DNA from: Mycoemilia scoparia
Taxonomy: Eukaryota; Kickxellomycota; Kickxellomycetes; Kickxellales; Kickxellaceae
Assembly (NCBI GenBank): GCA_027575805.1
Contig: JANBPU010000036.1
Span: 44,560 to 108,559 of the forward strand
Direction of reading: 5' to 3'
Length of the DNA stretch: 64,000 nucleotides
In this document: positions 20,068-30,764 of the stretch, piece after piece
Numbering within the stretch: the first letter of the stretch is position 1
Layout: each line of letters starts with the position of its first letter
The notes under the pieces: model-generated
What the model saw: the letters and a program-made list of their open reading frames with translations, nothing else
The model's database searches: none
What the model was told of the DNA's origin: nothing
Translations under genes and position numbers: made by a program

Positions 20068-21367
20068 AAAAACAATACCATATTATGCACCAAAAATAAG
20101 TCTTCTGCACTTTACAATTTGCTTTACATGATGGGCTAAAAGGAAGCGATCTTTGGTTAGAATATACACATGGCCACCAAGGCAAAACAAGGTGCTAGTG
20201 TGATTTGAGGTGATGATTTCCCATGTGTTCTGGTAGAACGCGAAGCTCCTTTGCATATAGAATAATCATCGGGATCAATAGTGTTTTTCCAAGTACCGAA
20301 AGGTGAGGTTGCAGATGTTTTGGAAAAACGCTGACAAGAATTCGACGTCTATTCGGGTTTTACTTCGGGGCTAACCAAAAAAGTAGGTGCGTGGGTACTT
20401 GCCAAAAGGGGCAATTCCATATATAATGGCCCTGGTCGCACCATATTAACCAGTCCATATTAGCCTGGGGCTTATTCCCACCGTTGGTTTCGCAGAGAGC
20501 CCTCCGTATAGAACACGAAAAGGACATCTGGATATGGCATAGACATCCCCAAAGCCCAAATGGTAAATGAAAGTGTCTAAATAGCAAAAATGGGGTTTGC
20601 TATTGAAAGAAGTATAGATAGAAATGGTAACTCCAGGGATAGCAAGCATCCACAAGGCCAATCCAGAACAATTTAACTTTATTGCGCTACCAAAAAACAA
20701 TAGTAATGGTGGCTGCGGACTAAGGATTGGCATTCACAAATCGTCCTTATTTTTGGCCTTATTAAAGATTAGCCATAACCACTCGTGACCATCCTGGCCT
20801 TTCACGCTGTGGCCCTTTTTGTGTCCAAGGATGAACATGGTGCGCACACACTGATGCACAAACACATCCGCACGCCCACTCGATCAGTGGCCCAGTGATG
20901 GCACCCCTTTCTCCTCCACCATTAATGGCGAAACTGTGCTTCCCCACTGGTTTGGATTTAATATAAAAGCAAGTAAACCGCTCTTAACCATCTCAAAAAG
21001 CCCCATCCCAGCTCGTACTTTCCGTAATCCCTCCACTTTAGTTTGCTTTTCTTTTCAGCTTGTATTCAAAACTATTAGAAAGTGGTCACTGTTTTGCGAG
21101 ACTGAGTATAGCTTGCTACCGTTGCTATTATTTCCACACTCTCTTTCTCCATTGTACCATAGCAGACGTTGTTGCAATACGTGGACTGCTGTGCCACTTT
21201 GCTTAACTTCGGGGCTCCTCATACATACACCCTAATATACTAGGTCCATGCCCTTTACTCCATGATAGGCTCTCCTCATATTCATCTCTTCCCGGTTTGA
21301 CGAATCGTACTGGCATCCCATCCAACCATATACTTGCTGCTACCTTTAGCACACCACAGGGGCCGCC

Positions 21368-24300
21368 ATGCCTGACCGCACTGCTGTCCTGCTGTCAAAT
21401 ACCATGCCTTCAAATAAGTACAAGACTGCAATCAATACAAGCATTTTCACCAGCAACATCAACAACAATAATAATCCCCAGTTGAAAGCAGTCTCGCCGA
21501 CAATCCCGAATACAGGCATTCGTGCTGCCAGCAGCGAATCTTTCCAAAGCACAACAACAATGCTGTCATTAAAAGATCAATACAACTATTGCAAAGTGGA
21601 GACGCCAATGCCTGTTTGTCCTGATAAATCATTACCTGCTTGTGGCCCCGTTGCTACATTTACATCTAATATCACTACTACTACTGTTAAATCTCCCACG
21701 CCATTAAAGACCAAAACTCCCCATCGCGATAATGGCGATGATGCCAAAGATAAAGATAATAGCCACTGTAATTCTAAATTAAACACTACCGCTATGCCCG
21801 TAAATTCTTATCCTTCTTCACAGCAGCTCGGGACTGTGGGCATGCCGAGGTCGAATTCGCTATCCAAGGCCTCTGGGCGTAGTCGCCGGCGACAGCCATT
21901 GCACATTGCTCTGCCATCATCATACCATACCATTGCATCCTTTTCACGAAACTATGGTGCTGTATCTCCAGCCAACTCCAATACTAATGGCAATGCTGCT
22001 GTCCACCAAACAGATGGAGATGACAGTAGTGGCAGTGGGCCAATTGCAGCACTTGTATCTAGACAATTATCCAAGCCGCTTAATCGCCTGGCGACTTTTC
22101 CCGAAAGCAGTGACAACAGCAACAACAATAATGGTGGTAGTAACAATAATAATAATAATAATAATAATAGCGCTAGTCAAGGATGTCATCCAGCTGCCAC
22201 CAATAACCACCAACATTTAGCCATTGGGATCTCAAATGGATACAAAAACAGTAGCAGCCAGTATCGCCATCGTCGTTCTGGCTATTATTATCATCAGGGT
22301 CGTGGTGATGACAATGGTGGTGGCGACGGATTGGAGGGTCGTCGTCGTCAAGGGCGTTGCTGTGGCTATGGTGATGCAATGTTGGCAACCCCTTCGTACC
22401 AAGAAGACGAAGATAACCAAGAAATATGCAGCGCTGGAAGTGAGAATGATGATGGTGAAGTTGACGATGAGCTGGCCTCATATTCCAGTGAATGGGATTC
22501 ATTGATGGCAACATCAAGAGCCCAAACATTATCGCCTTATTCGTATGGCGCAGTGCAATTGCCATCACAGCCAACAACAGAAGAAGGCTCCCACATCCAT
22601 CTCCGGCAGCCCAAAGAAGGATTGGTGGGCAGAATCCGGCTATGGTTTGACGAGAACATTGTAAATTATCGGTGGCAGATCTACAAGGAGGTCAAAAAGC
22701 TGTGGCTACTAAATTTTTCCGAGATCCTGCTGTTTGTGGCGATGGTTATCGAGTGGGTCGCCATATTCAAATGGATCGGCGATTTGGAGCTCAAACAGTC
22801 GATTTTTGCTTATGTTGTCCAGGTGGCAGTCTTCATGCCCATTCAAAGAGGCGTCAATGGCTCTCTGGAAACTATTTGTAGCCAAACCAACAATATTGGC
22901 CCTCGTCGCAGATCATCCTCCTATTCAAAGCTTTCGACCCGTGGATTTCAGGATGCAATCGTTATTGCCACGTTTGTATGGTGTTGCTATGCAATTGCTG
23001 TCGGTGTTGCTTTTCCACTGGTATCATCAAGCATTGGCGAGTTTTATTCTTTAAATGGCAAATTTGTGATCACATGTATTGGCCACCGATTAGCGGGCTG
23101 CCTATTCGCCTGGTGGTTTGACTGCTTTCAGCAAGAAAGCCTCTCACGTGGTAAGTTGTGCGCTACTTGACATATGCTTTACGGGCGCAAAAATGGGATT
23201 TTTCATTAATCGAGAGCATCTTTATCGCGTATACATAAATTTGGATGACACTAACACCCACATATTTTGCTTTATATATGGGGTCCCTACTTTTCTTTCT
23301 TTCCATCTTCTCCACCATACATACAAATATAGGCAAAGTATCCTTGCTTGTGGTATCCAGATCGCTGGGGCTGGTTGCAGGAATAGTAACGCTTGTATTG
23401 GCAAACTCGACGAATGCTCTTCGCTATAGATTTGATTCCATTGCCATCATACTGTGGGCTTTTAATATAAACCAGCTGACCTGTCTTGTCACATCCCTCG
23501 TTTCACAAAGACGGAGAGTATTCTCAACCTTGTTCAATGATTTCAGCGTGCTTCGTCCTTTTCGCAATGGCTTTGGCAGGGCCTCGCTGGTTTTGCCGCT
23601 CGGTGAGTACCATTTATCCAATTATAGACATGTTGCCTGCGGACATTGCATCAACTGTGTGGCCCTATGTTCATATCATTGCATCTCAGTCCGCGCCACT
23701 ACTGCTGCTAACTGCGTTTTTAAATGCTGCTGTTGCCATGGATTTCTGCTCATTTAGCTTTCAAAGGTGCTTGTGCTGAGCTCTGTGCTCCTTTCATAAT
23801 AATCTGTTCCTACATACTGGCCATTATGAATATGGAGACAGTATCGTACTCGATATATCTGATAATCATATCCATATATTTCCTCAGCAACACGCTGCAA
23901 AGAGGAACTGGCATATATGCCTCGCTAGGGATCGGAAGGTCTTTTGGAAAGGCGCTGCCTCAGAGAGCAAATATGGTGTACAACATTTCCTTGGTTTATG
24001 GTGTTGTGACTTCGATGGTGTGCTGTGCTGTCCTGATCTGCGTGTTCCAGGTCCTGTGGCCTAGGCTGTACTCTGACGACGACCCTGCTGTTGACGTGTT
24101 TGCCAAATGGATAATTATACTGATGGCTGTTTGGATGGTCTTGGAAAGCATCGACAATGTTTTGTACGGGATTCTTCGAGGAATGGGCCGCCAGGGCTTT
24201 TACCTGACTTCCCAAGTTATAGGCTACCTGGTTATCGGCTTCTTGATGACCATGGTTTTTGGTGCCATCGGGAACTTCGGCGTGGCTGGATTGTGGTGCG

Positions 24301-24428
24301 GGTACCTAATTGGCAAGGGCATTTCGCTGATGCTGGTATGGTTTTATCTTTCCCTTGTCAACTGGGCTTATGAAATCGACCGGTCCATGTATCGAATATC
24401 TTCGTTATATGTATCAAATTGCCTTTGA
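21368..24428 (+). CDS. MATE-family efflux transporter with long N-terminal extension
   Basis: MATE proteins export organic cations or toxins against H+ or Na+. Exons 21368-23150, 23333-23602 and 23758-24428 give about 907 residues. Residues 1 to about 420 are low-complexity (Asn, Ser, Thr, His, Gly, with a 10-residue Asn run) and probably cytosolic and disordered. The transporter core then follows with about 12 membrane segments, e.g. LWLLNFSEILLFVAMVIEW, QVAVFMPIQRGVNGSLETIC, and in the second half FKGACAELCAPFIII and RGTGIYASLGIGRSFGKALP. The repeated half-motif (lPx…G…E) is restored only when intron 2 (23603-23757) is removed. A hydrophobic frame inside that intron is a decoy. Several upstream ATGs exist, so the true start is uncertain. 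It may be a vacuolar or plasma-membrane exporter. Confidence 0.85.
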
Positions 24429-24867
24429 GGACACTACATTATAACGTATATATGGCCTACTAACACAACAACCATTCAAAGAGTCTGTACTTTCTTGTAT
24501 TTTTATGCTTTCGGATTTTAATCTGCTTGCTCCAATATCTTATAAATTATAGGTGTACTTCAAACTACTGTTTTGTGATACACATTTTCTTTTATTGCCG
24601 TAGTATTTGGTGACATGTATGTGACATTGTATTATTGGATGGTTGTGGCGTGGTTGGCTGCAAATAGAATGAAAATTTTAAAAATAACCCACTATAATTA
24701 TAATAAAGATATTAATTTCATTGCATTTAGTAGTGGATCCATTTGGACATGGTTATAGTAGCAATAACACCATATGTTTATCTAGATCAGCTACCATTTG
24801 TCATGTATCAGAATGATATGGCTGAAAAGACCCGATGCTTCGCATGGCCCCTATCTTTCTGACCAGT
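24429..24867. other. Convergent 3' region MATE / APM1
   Basis: Both neighbouring genes end here. The 439 bp is AT-rich and holds no repeat copy, RNA or ORF that I recognise. Confidence 0.4.
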
Positions 24868-27071
24868 TTATATTGGTGGCAGACGGCTGCTTCCTGGCTT
24901 CAATGGCGGTGGGACACGTAGTTGATAGTCGCCATTCTTCGTAATATACCGAACCCATGGTAATGCCTGGTAGCCTGACTTCTCTACAATCTTGAGGTAT
25001 CGGACCTGTATTCCCGATGTAGTAAAGTAAGGAATTTCAAACTTGACAGATATTGGAGGGTGCTTCTCTGGCTCCTCTATTAACATGGATTGTGAAAAAT
25101 TGCACAGTTTAATGTTAGGTCCAATTCTAGTGTTATATATCTGCACATTTGCTGATATAGGCAAGAGCGTCGGTGATATGTGTACTTACCTTCGCGGATA
25201 CTCGGAAGACCAAAGTGAGCACGAACTAGGGCTTCTTTTCCACCTTGGAACTGCCGGATCTTCCAAACAAATGCAGATTTTTCAGGAACATAGTGTGCTG
25301 ATCCAAGGGTAGTCTATATTGCAATGTCCATGAGTTTCCATATTTATCATTATGATTGAGATATCGCATATAACACATTAAATTAGTAAGGATATTTGTG
25401 TTACCTTGAATCTTGGACAATCGGCGTCTTCGGGGACAGGAACTAAAATCTCAACATCATTGGCAGTTGATCTGCTCTTGAACTGAGCCTTGGCCTAAAA
25501 TAAATTGCAAGGAATTTCAAATTTTGTGGTCGCTTTATTTTACAATACTCCTTTTCAAAATCTTCAGCAACCATGATCGAACAGTAATTTGAATAACATT
25601 TACCTTTATCATGTATTCAATTCGTCCTTTGTGGCTTTCAATGACTGAATCACACCAAATCAATGGTTTGATCTAAAAACCAGAAACAGAAACAAACAAT
25701 TAAGCTAGTTCCATAGATGCTTGGGTCATTACACATTATTAAATCAAAATAATATACCTGTGTGTTAAGACGGTAGTTCATTAGTTCGAATTCGCCATCA
25801 GGTGGAATAAAGGAAATTGTGCGATCAGACTCGAACTTTGACAACCGAACACACTGATGGAACCTGATATCCTCCATTTCAACTGTTTTGCCCTTTGGAG
25901 CTATAATCAATTATACAGATTTGTTTAATATGACAGTGTAGATCATATAAAGTTCGGGATCACTGTATAACACGGATGCTTACTTCTACCAGTAGTCTCA
26001 AACATGACCTTGTCATTAAGGCCCAAGCGTAGTTCAGGCATACCACTGAGATAGACTTTCATCTTTACTGCTCCAAGAATCTCACTGCTAAGTACATTGC
26101 CCTTGGAATTGACCTTGATATCGAAAACAGTTACACAGATTGAATTCTTGCAATTATAAAATATTGCATGCAAACTAATGTCGATGTGCACTTACCATCA
26201 TGTTTATAGATTCTACAACGTCCAAAAATACCTCGTTCTTGCGATATTCAATGCCATCTGAGCGCCAAGAAACAGCATCAGTAACAGCAGTGGGTGGCCG
26301 TGGCTGAATCTCCAAAACGTGACTTTCTTGGGTGATGTACCTACATAGAATTCCAATAAAGCGAATTAAAGTTTAAGCGACTGATGGTGGTATCTTACAA
26401 TTCCTTTAAAATCAATAAAGTAAAATGGTGTGTTGGATCTTACTCTTTAAGGATGTTTGTTTCGGTTATCTGAGGAAATCCATAGTCCATCATTTCATCT
26501 AGAAGCTCATATATTATTACAAAATTGTCTCTGATCGATTCCTCCTCAAGTGTTTTGAAGTAGTCTGTGAAAACCTACAAAAAATATAAAACAGTTTAAT
26601 GTTGTATATCATCTCATTTAACCAGAATAGGATGGTGGATACAAAGCTAAATATAGATATTATCATACATACCTGCGATAGATTTTGTAAGAACTGAAGA
26701 ATAGTCATTGCGTTTATATTCTTTCTAGTCAAGGCAACCACTATATTTACATTAATATCAAATTACTTTGGATGAATATCCAATTCTTTATGCTTTTGCT
26801 ACAGACATTACGTTGAATTTTATGTGCATTCGAAATACAGATATTATCATTATTGTTACAACCATTACTTACAGAAAATGTCGCTTTGACGGAGATGAAG
26901 GTAGGTAATTCCATCCTGAGTAATAACAGGTGTACTTGTTCCCTTTTCCTCTTCTTGCTTCTGTAGAATAGTCATGAAATTGTCGATGGCTGACATTGGA
27001 ACATCGCCTCTGTAATCTCTAGCAATTAGGGGCTTTCCCTTTAAATCCAAGACAAACACTGCTGATGCCAT
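24868..27071 (-). CDS. APM1: AP-1 clathrin adaptor medium chain mu-1
   Basis: The mu chain of AP-1 binds YxxΦ sorting signals and helps build clathrin coats at the trans-Golgi and endosomes. Ten exons give 435 residues: 27071-26873, 26740-26673, 26574-26444, 26340-26196, 26113-25984, 25900-25758, 25672-25604, 25494-25405, 25313-25190, 25076-24868. Residues 1-140 form the longin-like domain ([38 protein letters not shown]). The mu homology domain follows: [35 protein letters not shown], then [20 protein letters not shown] near the end. These match mu-1 better than mu-2 or mu-3. All introns are GT-AG. The short tail after QLR ([15 protein letters not shown]) is not typical. Confidence 0.96.
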
Positions 27072-27607
27072 TTTTGCCTCAGCCTGCCCAAGTACTAAAT
27101 GAGGCGTATATGCTAACCGAATTGAAATATAAAGAAGGGCAAAAATGAGTTCTAGACGTAGAAACGCTTGCTATTGTTGTCACCACCATTGGTGAGAAAT
27201 AGAGCTGCAATACGCTTGTTTTGAGAGCCAAAGACTCACAGCTTGTCAGTTTGTAAGGGCGACTGTGGTTTTAGAACAGTGTGTGGTGCTCTATAATCAA
27301 TTTAAACTCTGATTAACTGGTTTGAAACAGAAAGCTAATGATCAAAACAATAATCTTGATCAGTACGGTACTTTCAGACATCAATTATCTAACCATGCCT
27401 TTTTGTTGCAATGTCATGAGCAAATCTCATCTGACTAGATAGTTATTGTTTCCTACTACTAATGGTGATGCCGCTATTGTACATTATTCCAAAGGAACCT
27501 ATAATCAAACACAATTTAATGGCAGTGAAATAGATAACAATAAGCCTGAAGTGCTAGTGAATAACTCAATTAATAGTTGTAAAAAGCTAGAAAATAAGTG
27601 AAACAAC
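27072..27607. promoter_or_regulatory. Intergenic APM1 promoter side and CWH43 3' flank
   Basis: Wait for clarity on polarity: both genes are on the minus strand, so transcription of the right-hand gene ends here near 27607, and the APM1 promoter lies just right of 27071. The 536 bp shows no repeat copy and no clear motif. Confidence 0.4.
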
Positions 27608-29743
27608 CTAATCATAGTAACGAGGTTCATTGAACACATGGTAGTAGTGGCCACGAACACCCTTTCCACGGAATTTTGTAGGGAAGTGATAACCAGGATC
27701 ATAGTGAGATTCAGGAACCGATTTGTAGCTGGGGGCCCATTCGCCAGAGTCGGTGGAATTGACTGAAGTACCAGGGACAGGAACAACGAATTTTCCAGCC
27801 TGGATTTCGGTATCAGTAATAGTTCCACGAGAAATGCGAGCATAACCGGTACGCTTAAGTCCACGGTAGCCAACGTACTGACACCAGCGGTCATCATCTG
27901 TTGGGTCAATATCGTAGACTTGGTCTTTTCTAAATAGCAGATTGTACACTTCACCCTGTGGCTTTGTAACGACATAGCCAGTGAATATGAATGGATTAGG
28001 CGATTCGCGAATAATCTCGCCAATCTTGGTTGTCTGAAGTCTGCGGTCGAGGGGGTTTTCTTCTTGACCATTATGAGAAATAATAACATCGACATCTTGA
28101 CCGTACATGTCCAAGGTGGCATGGATGGCACAGGCCAACTCACCATCCGGAGATGGCAATAAATGGTGCTCGGATTTCTTGATAGGGAACTTAGACAGCA
28201 TTGCGCATCCCCAGGTGTGCTTTCTTGGTGATGGTCCATAGTCAACGTAGTAGTTGAGCTCTTCTGCGACCTTCTGTGTCCAATCGCGGTTACCCATGAT
28301 AATGCGTTCAGTGTCCGACTCAAGGAAGCCCATAACATCGGCTTCGAGATCTCTAACAGCATCCTGAATGCGTTGCTCGGCAGACCACATGGAGTTGTCA
28401 AGATCAAAGTGAATGGTCCAGATAGCAGCGGTGACCAGACGTTGCTCAGGATGATGAGGTTGGGGTGGGCTTGAGGCCGATGGAATGCGAGCCACCATTG
28501 CGCCCCATCCAAACAATGTGAGGGCAAGCATTGTGGCACGAGCGTATCTTCTGTCGGCTCTAACTGATGAGGAGAGGTTGATCGTGGATGTGCTGGACTC
28601 TTTAACCAAAACCTTTCGTGCTGCACGAACCCCAAGGAAGATCGATAGCATCATGGAGAGCATAACAAACCATGTGCGCTCACGGAGAAGTGGGCCACCA
28701 GGAACAAATTCATAGGCAACAACCCAGACGTGGGCAAGAACCAAGAGATTATATACAAAGAATCCAAGAGTAAAGGTGCGCCCAGGTGGGCAACGAGCAA
28801 CGAGCTGCAGAATGGGCAATGTGATAGATCCAAAATAGGCAGCAAGGACTAGACCAGGAATGAATCCGCTCCATCCAGAGATGTAGGTAATGATGGCTGC
28901 GCAAAGTGCACCCGCACCCCACCACGCTGTAGTAGTTACAGATTTCACTCGATGGCCTGAAAGGAAGCCGAATACCAAGACCGTGAGGACAAGCCCACTA
29001 AAAGGCACTGGCTGGGGTCCAGTGTGCGGATATCCGCCCCAAGTCCAACGAATGAGGGTCGACGATTCAGAGAACATTGACTGAATGCCGAAAAGCCAAG
29101 CACCAAAGCCAAATGCAGCGGATGCCCAAGGTGCGGACGAGCCTGAGCGTGTACCAATTTCACCATGACGCTTGTCGTGCTTCTTGGCGTCGGCATTTTC
29201 ATCATCGCTAGCAGAAAGTGACTGCAAGAATTGGATCACAAGCGCAACGATACCAAGAACAAGGCCAGTTTTGTTCCATCCTCCGTTAATGTCATTCATG
29301 ATGGGCCATACCGGGTTGTTTGTATAGCATGCCATTCTGACGGCCATACTGAGCACCAACCCAGCCTCTATGGCATAGATATCACGAACCAACCTTCCGG
29401 TCGAGGCCATCTTGTCGGAATATATCAAAGAAGCAAAGTAAAGCATGTTGGCTCCGTAGGCAAAGCCCACAAGCATCATGCGATCAACTGGCTTACGGAT
29501 CTGATAAGCGACGAGGATCGTGGAAGCAAGTAGCGCAAAGAGCCAGCGGTATTTGCGTGTCGCCTTTTGAATGAATGTAAGGCCAAGGATAAATGGAGCA
29601 AGGTCAGCGAAAAGCAAGGCCTCATATCCCGAAATGCCCATGTGCCATAGTGGGAAGTACCATAGACACACGCCCAACCCAGTAAGGGCTGTCCAGAATA
29701 CAAATGCCTGGTACGTGTTGGCCAAAAAGCGTACTATAGTCAT
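27608..29743 (-). CDS. CWH43: Cwh43 C-terminal-type membrane protein (PGAP2IP-like)
   Basis: Cwh43 takes part in remodelling GPI anchors to ceramide in the secretory pathway. One intronless exon gives 711 residues from the ATG at 29743; the frame reaches 29770 only through GTG. Residues 1 to about 400 carry roughly 12 hydrophobic segments starting QAFVFWTALTGLGVCLWYFP. Residues from about 430 form an endonuclease/exonuclease/phosphatase-like domain with the family blocks GFLESDTERIIMGNRDW, TWGCAMLSKFPI, LLPSPDGELACAIHATLD, ISHNGQEENPLDRRLQ, and the terminal YYHVFNEPRYY. The N-terminal Frag1/PGAP2 part fused in yeast Cwh43 is absent, so this is the PGAP2IP architecture. Whether a separate PGAP2 exists elsewhere is unknown. 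Confidence 0.92.
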   Translation of the reverse strand: MTIVRFLANTYQAFVFWTALTGLGVCLWYFPLWHMGISGYEALLFADLAPFILGLTFIQKATRKYRWLFALLASTILVAYQIRKPVDRMMLVGFAYGANMLYFASLIYSDKMASTGRLVRDIYAIEAGLVLSMAVRMACYTNNPVWPIMNDINGGWNKTGLVLGIVALVIQFLQSLSASDDENADAKKHDKRHGEIGTRSGSSAPWASAAFGFGAWLFGIQSMFSESSTLIRWTWGGYPHTGPQPVPFSGLVLTVLVFGFLSGHRVKSVTTTAWWGAGALCAAIITYISGWSGFIPGLVLAAYFGSITLPILQLVARCPPGRTFTLGFFVYNLLVLAHVWVVAYEFVPGGPLLRERTWFVMLSMMLSIFLGVRAARKVLVKESSTSTINLSSSVRADRRYARATMLALTLFGWGAMVARIPSASSPPQPHHPEQRLVTAAIWTIHFDLDNSMWSAEQRIQDAVRDLEADVMGFLESDTERIIMGNRDWTQKVAEELNYYVDYGPSPRKHTWGCAMLSKFPIKKSEHHLLPSPDGELACAIHATLDMYGQDVDVIISHNGQEENPLDRRLQTTKIGEIIRESPNPFIFTGYVVTKPQGEVYNLLFRKDQVYDIDPTDDDRWCQYVGYRGLKRTGYARISRGTITDTEIQAGKFVVPVPGTSVNSTDSGEWAPSYKSVPESHYDPGYHFPTKFRGKGVRGHYYHVFNEPRYYD

Positions 29744-30764
29744 GCTTAGTAATAATAATACTTTTATCACTACTACTATTCCTGCGCTCTACCCCTTGTA
29801 TTTACTATTGATATGTGGGTATATCCCTCTTTCGGGGAAATGCGACACACTCTATATTTTAGTTGTTGTTTTTATATGTAAAATACCGCGAACGAAAGTC
29901 GATACAGCAAAAGCAACAGCACTACCGACAAATCAATGCCAATTTTACAATTTCAAAGTTTAAATAAAGGAGGAAATTTGGATAGAAAGAGCTATAATAA
30001 CCTGTAAACAGTTCTAGAGAGAAACTACTTGTTTTATGACTTTTGATAGTACATAAATCCTGAAATCCAATTTTCAAAACAGTTGGAACATTACATAGGC
30101 TGGAACAGAGCTCGTGCATGGAATAAACAGAGAGCAATTTGTTCACTGTCAACAATTATCATTCCTCACAACACTGTTAAAAATCTCGTCATTGTTGATC
30201 ATCAGGACTATTGATTCAATCATTTTGGTTTCATAATTATATTTATTTTTTCAGCATTTATTAGCATTTGTTTTAAGCTCTTGGAATCAACTTGTGAAAA
30301 TAATTTGAAACAATTCGGAATAAAAAACTCCCCTTGGATTATAAGGTTGATTTGGTATTAATAATCGAGAAGGAAGAGTGTATAAAATGAACCTCCTGTT
30401 ATGAGTGTTTACCAAGTTGGCTTAAAGAGGTATTATAGATGGTTTCATAAGATGGTAGTGGCATGAGGATCAATCAACAGCTAGCGGTCCAACTGTGGGA
30501 TAGCAATTCTGTTGACAGCTTTGACAACATTATTTTGGGTGATGCAGACTATAATGGCCTTATCAATAGGGCCTTTCAGAGCCCCAATAAACTTCTGTAA
30601 TTTGTGGTTACTCTTTCCGCTTTCCATTATGTTCTTGGTTGAGTAGGTATTAACATTACACTACAATCGATAAAACTTATAAACTTTATACAAATCTTCA
30701 AATAGTGGCCAAATTCACCAACAACAATAGTGGTGAGCCAAATAGCAAAAAAACAAATAGTTTA
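29744..30764. other. Intergenic CWH43 / RTC5 with a small-ORF candidate
   Basis: This 1.0 kb on the 5' side of CWH43 and the 3' side of RTC5 contains one possible short ORF at 30481-30627 (-). The remainder is AT-rich without other recognised features. Confidence 0.4.
30481..30627 (-). CDS. Candidate 48-residue ORF, unknown
   Basis: On the minus strand ATG (30627) to TAG (30481) encodes 48 residues: MESGKSNHKLQKFIGALKGP, then IDKAIIVCITQNNVVKAVNR, then IAIPQLDR. It is Lys-rich at the N-terminus with alternating hydrophobic residues, as in small folded proteins, and its codons are less AT-biased than the flanks. It might also be an exon of a longer gene. I do not recognise a family and give no function. 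Confidence 0.25.
   Translation of the reverse strand: MESGKSNHKLQKFIGALKGPIDKAIIVCITQNNVVKAVNRIAIPQLDR

Larger units (their letters stand above)
19207..21367. other. Long intergenic region with MITE F and a weak small-gene candidate
   Basis: This 2.2 kb, the largest gap in the window, holds MITE copy F (19598-19713), a possible two-exon microgene (19802-20067) and the MATE-gene promoter. The overlapping minus-strand frames around 20360-20733 resemble no family and break each other, so I do not call them. Confidence 0.5.

Noticed and set aside
20360..20733. Two overlapping minus-strand frames before the MATE gene
   Set aside because: They show no family pattern, no linking splice sites and no conserved block.
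23486..23779. Hydrophobic open frame overlapping the MATE gene
   Set aside because: It lies across exon 2 and intron 2. Removing intron 2 (phase 1, GTGAGT…TTTAG) restores the MATE second-half motif, so this frame is a decoy.
27505..28635. 376-residue minus-strand frame inside CWH43
   Set aside because: It is another frame of the CWH43 exon with no family pattern. Its length comes from the low stop density of the real gene.
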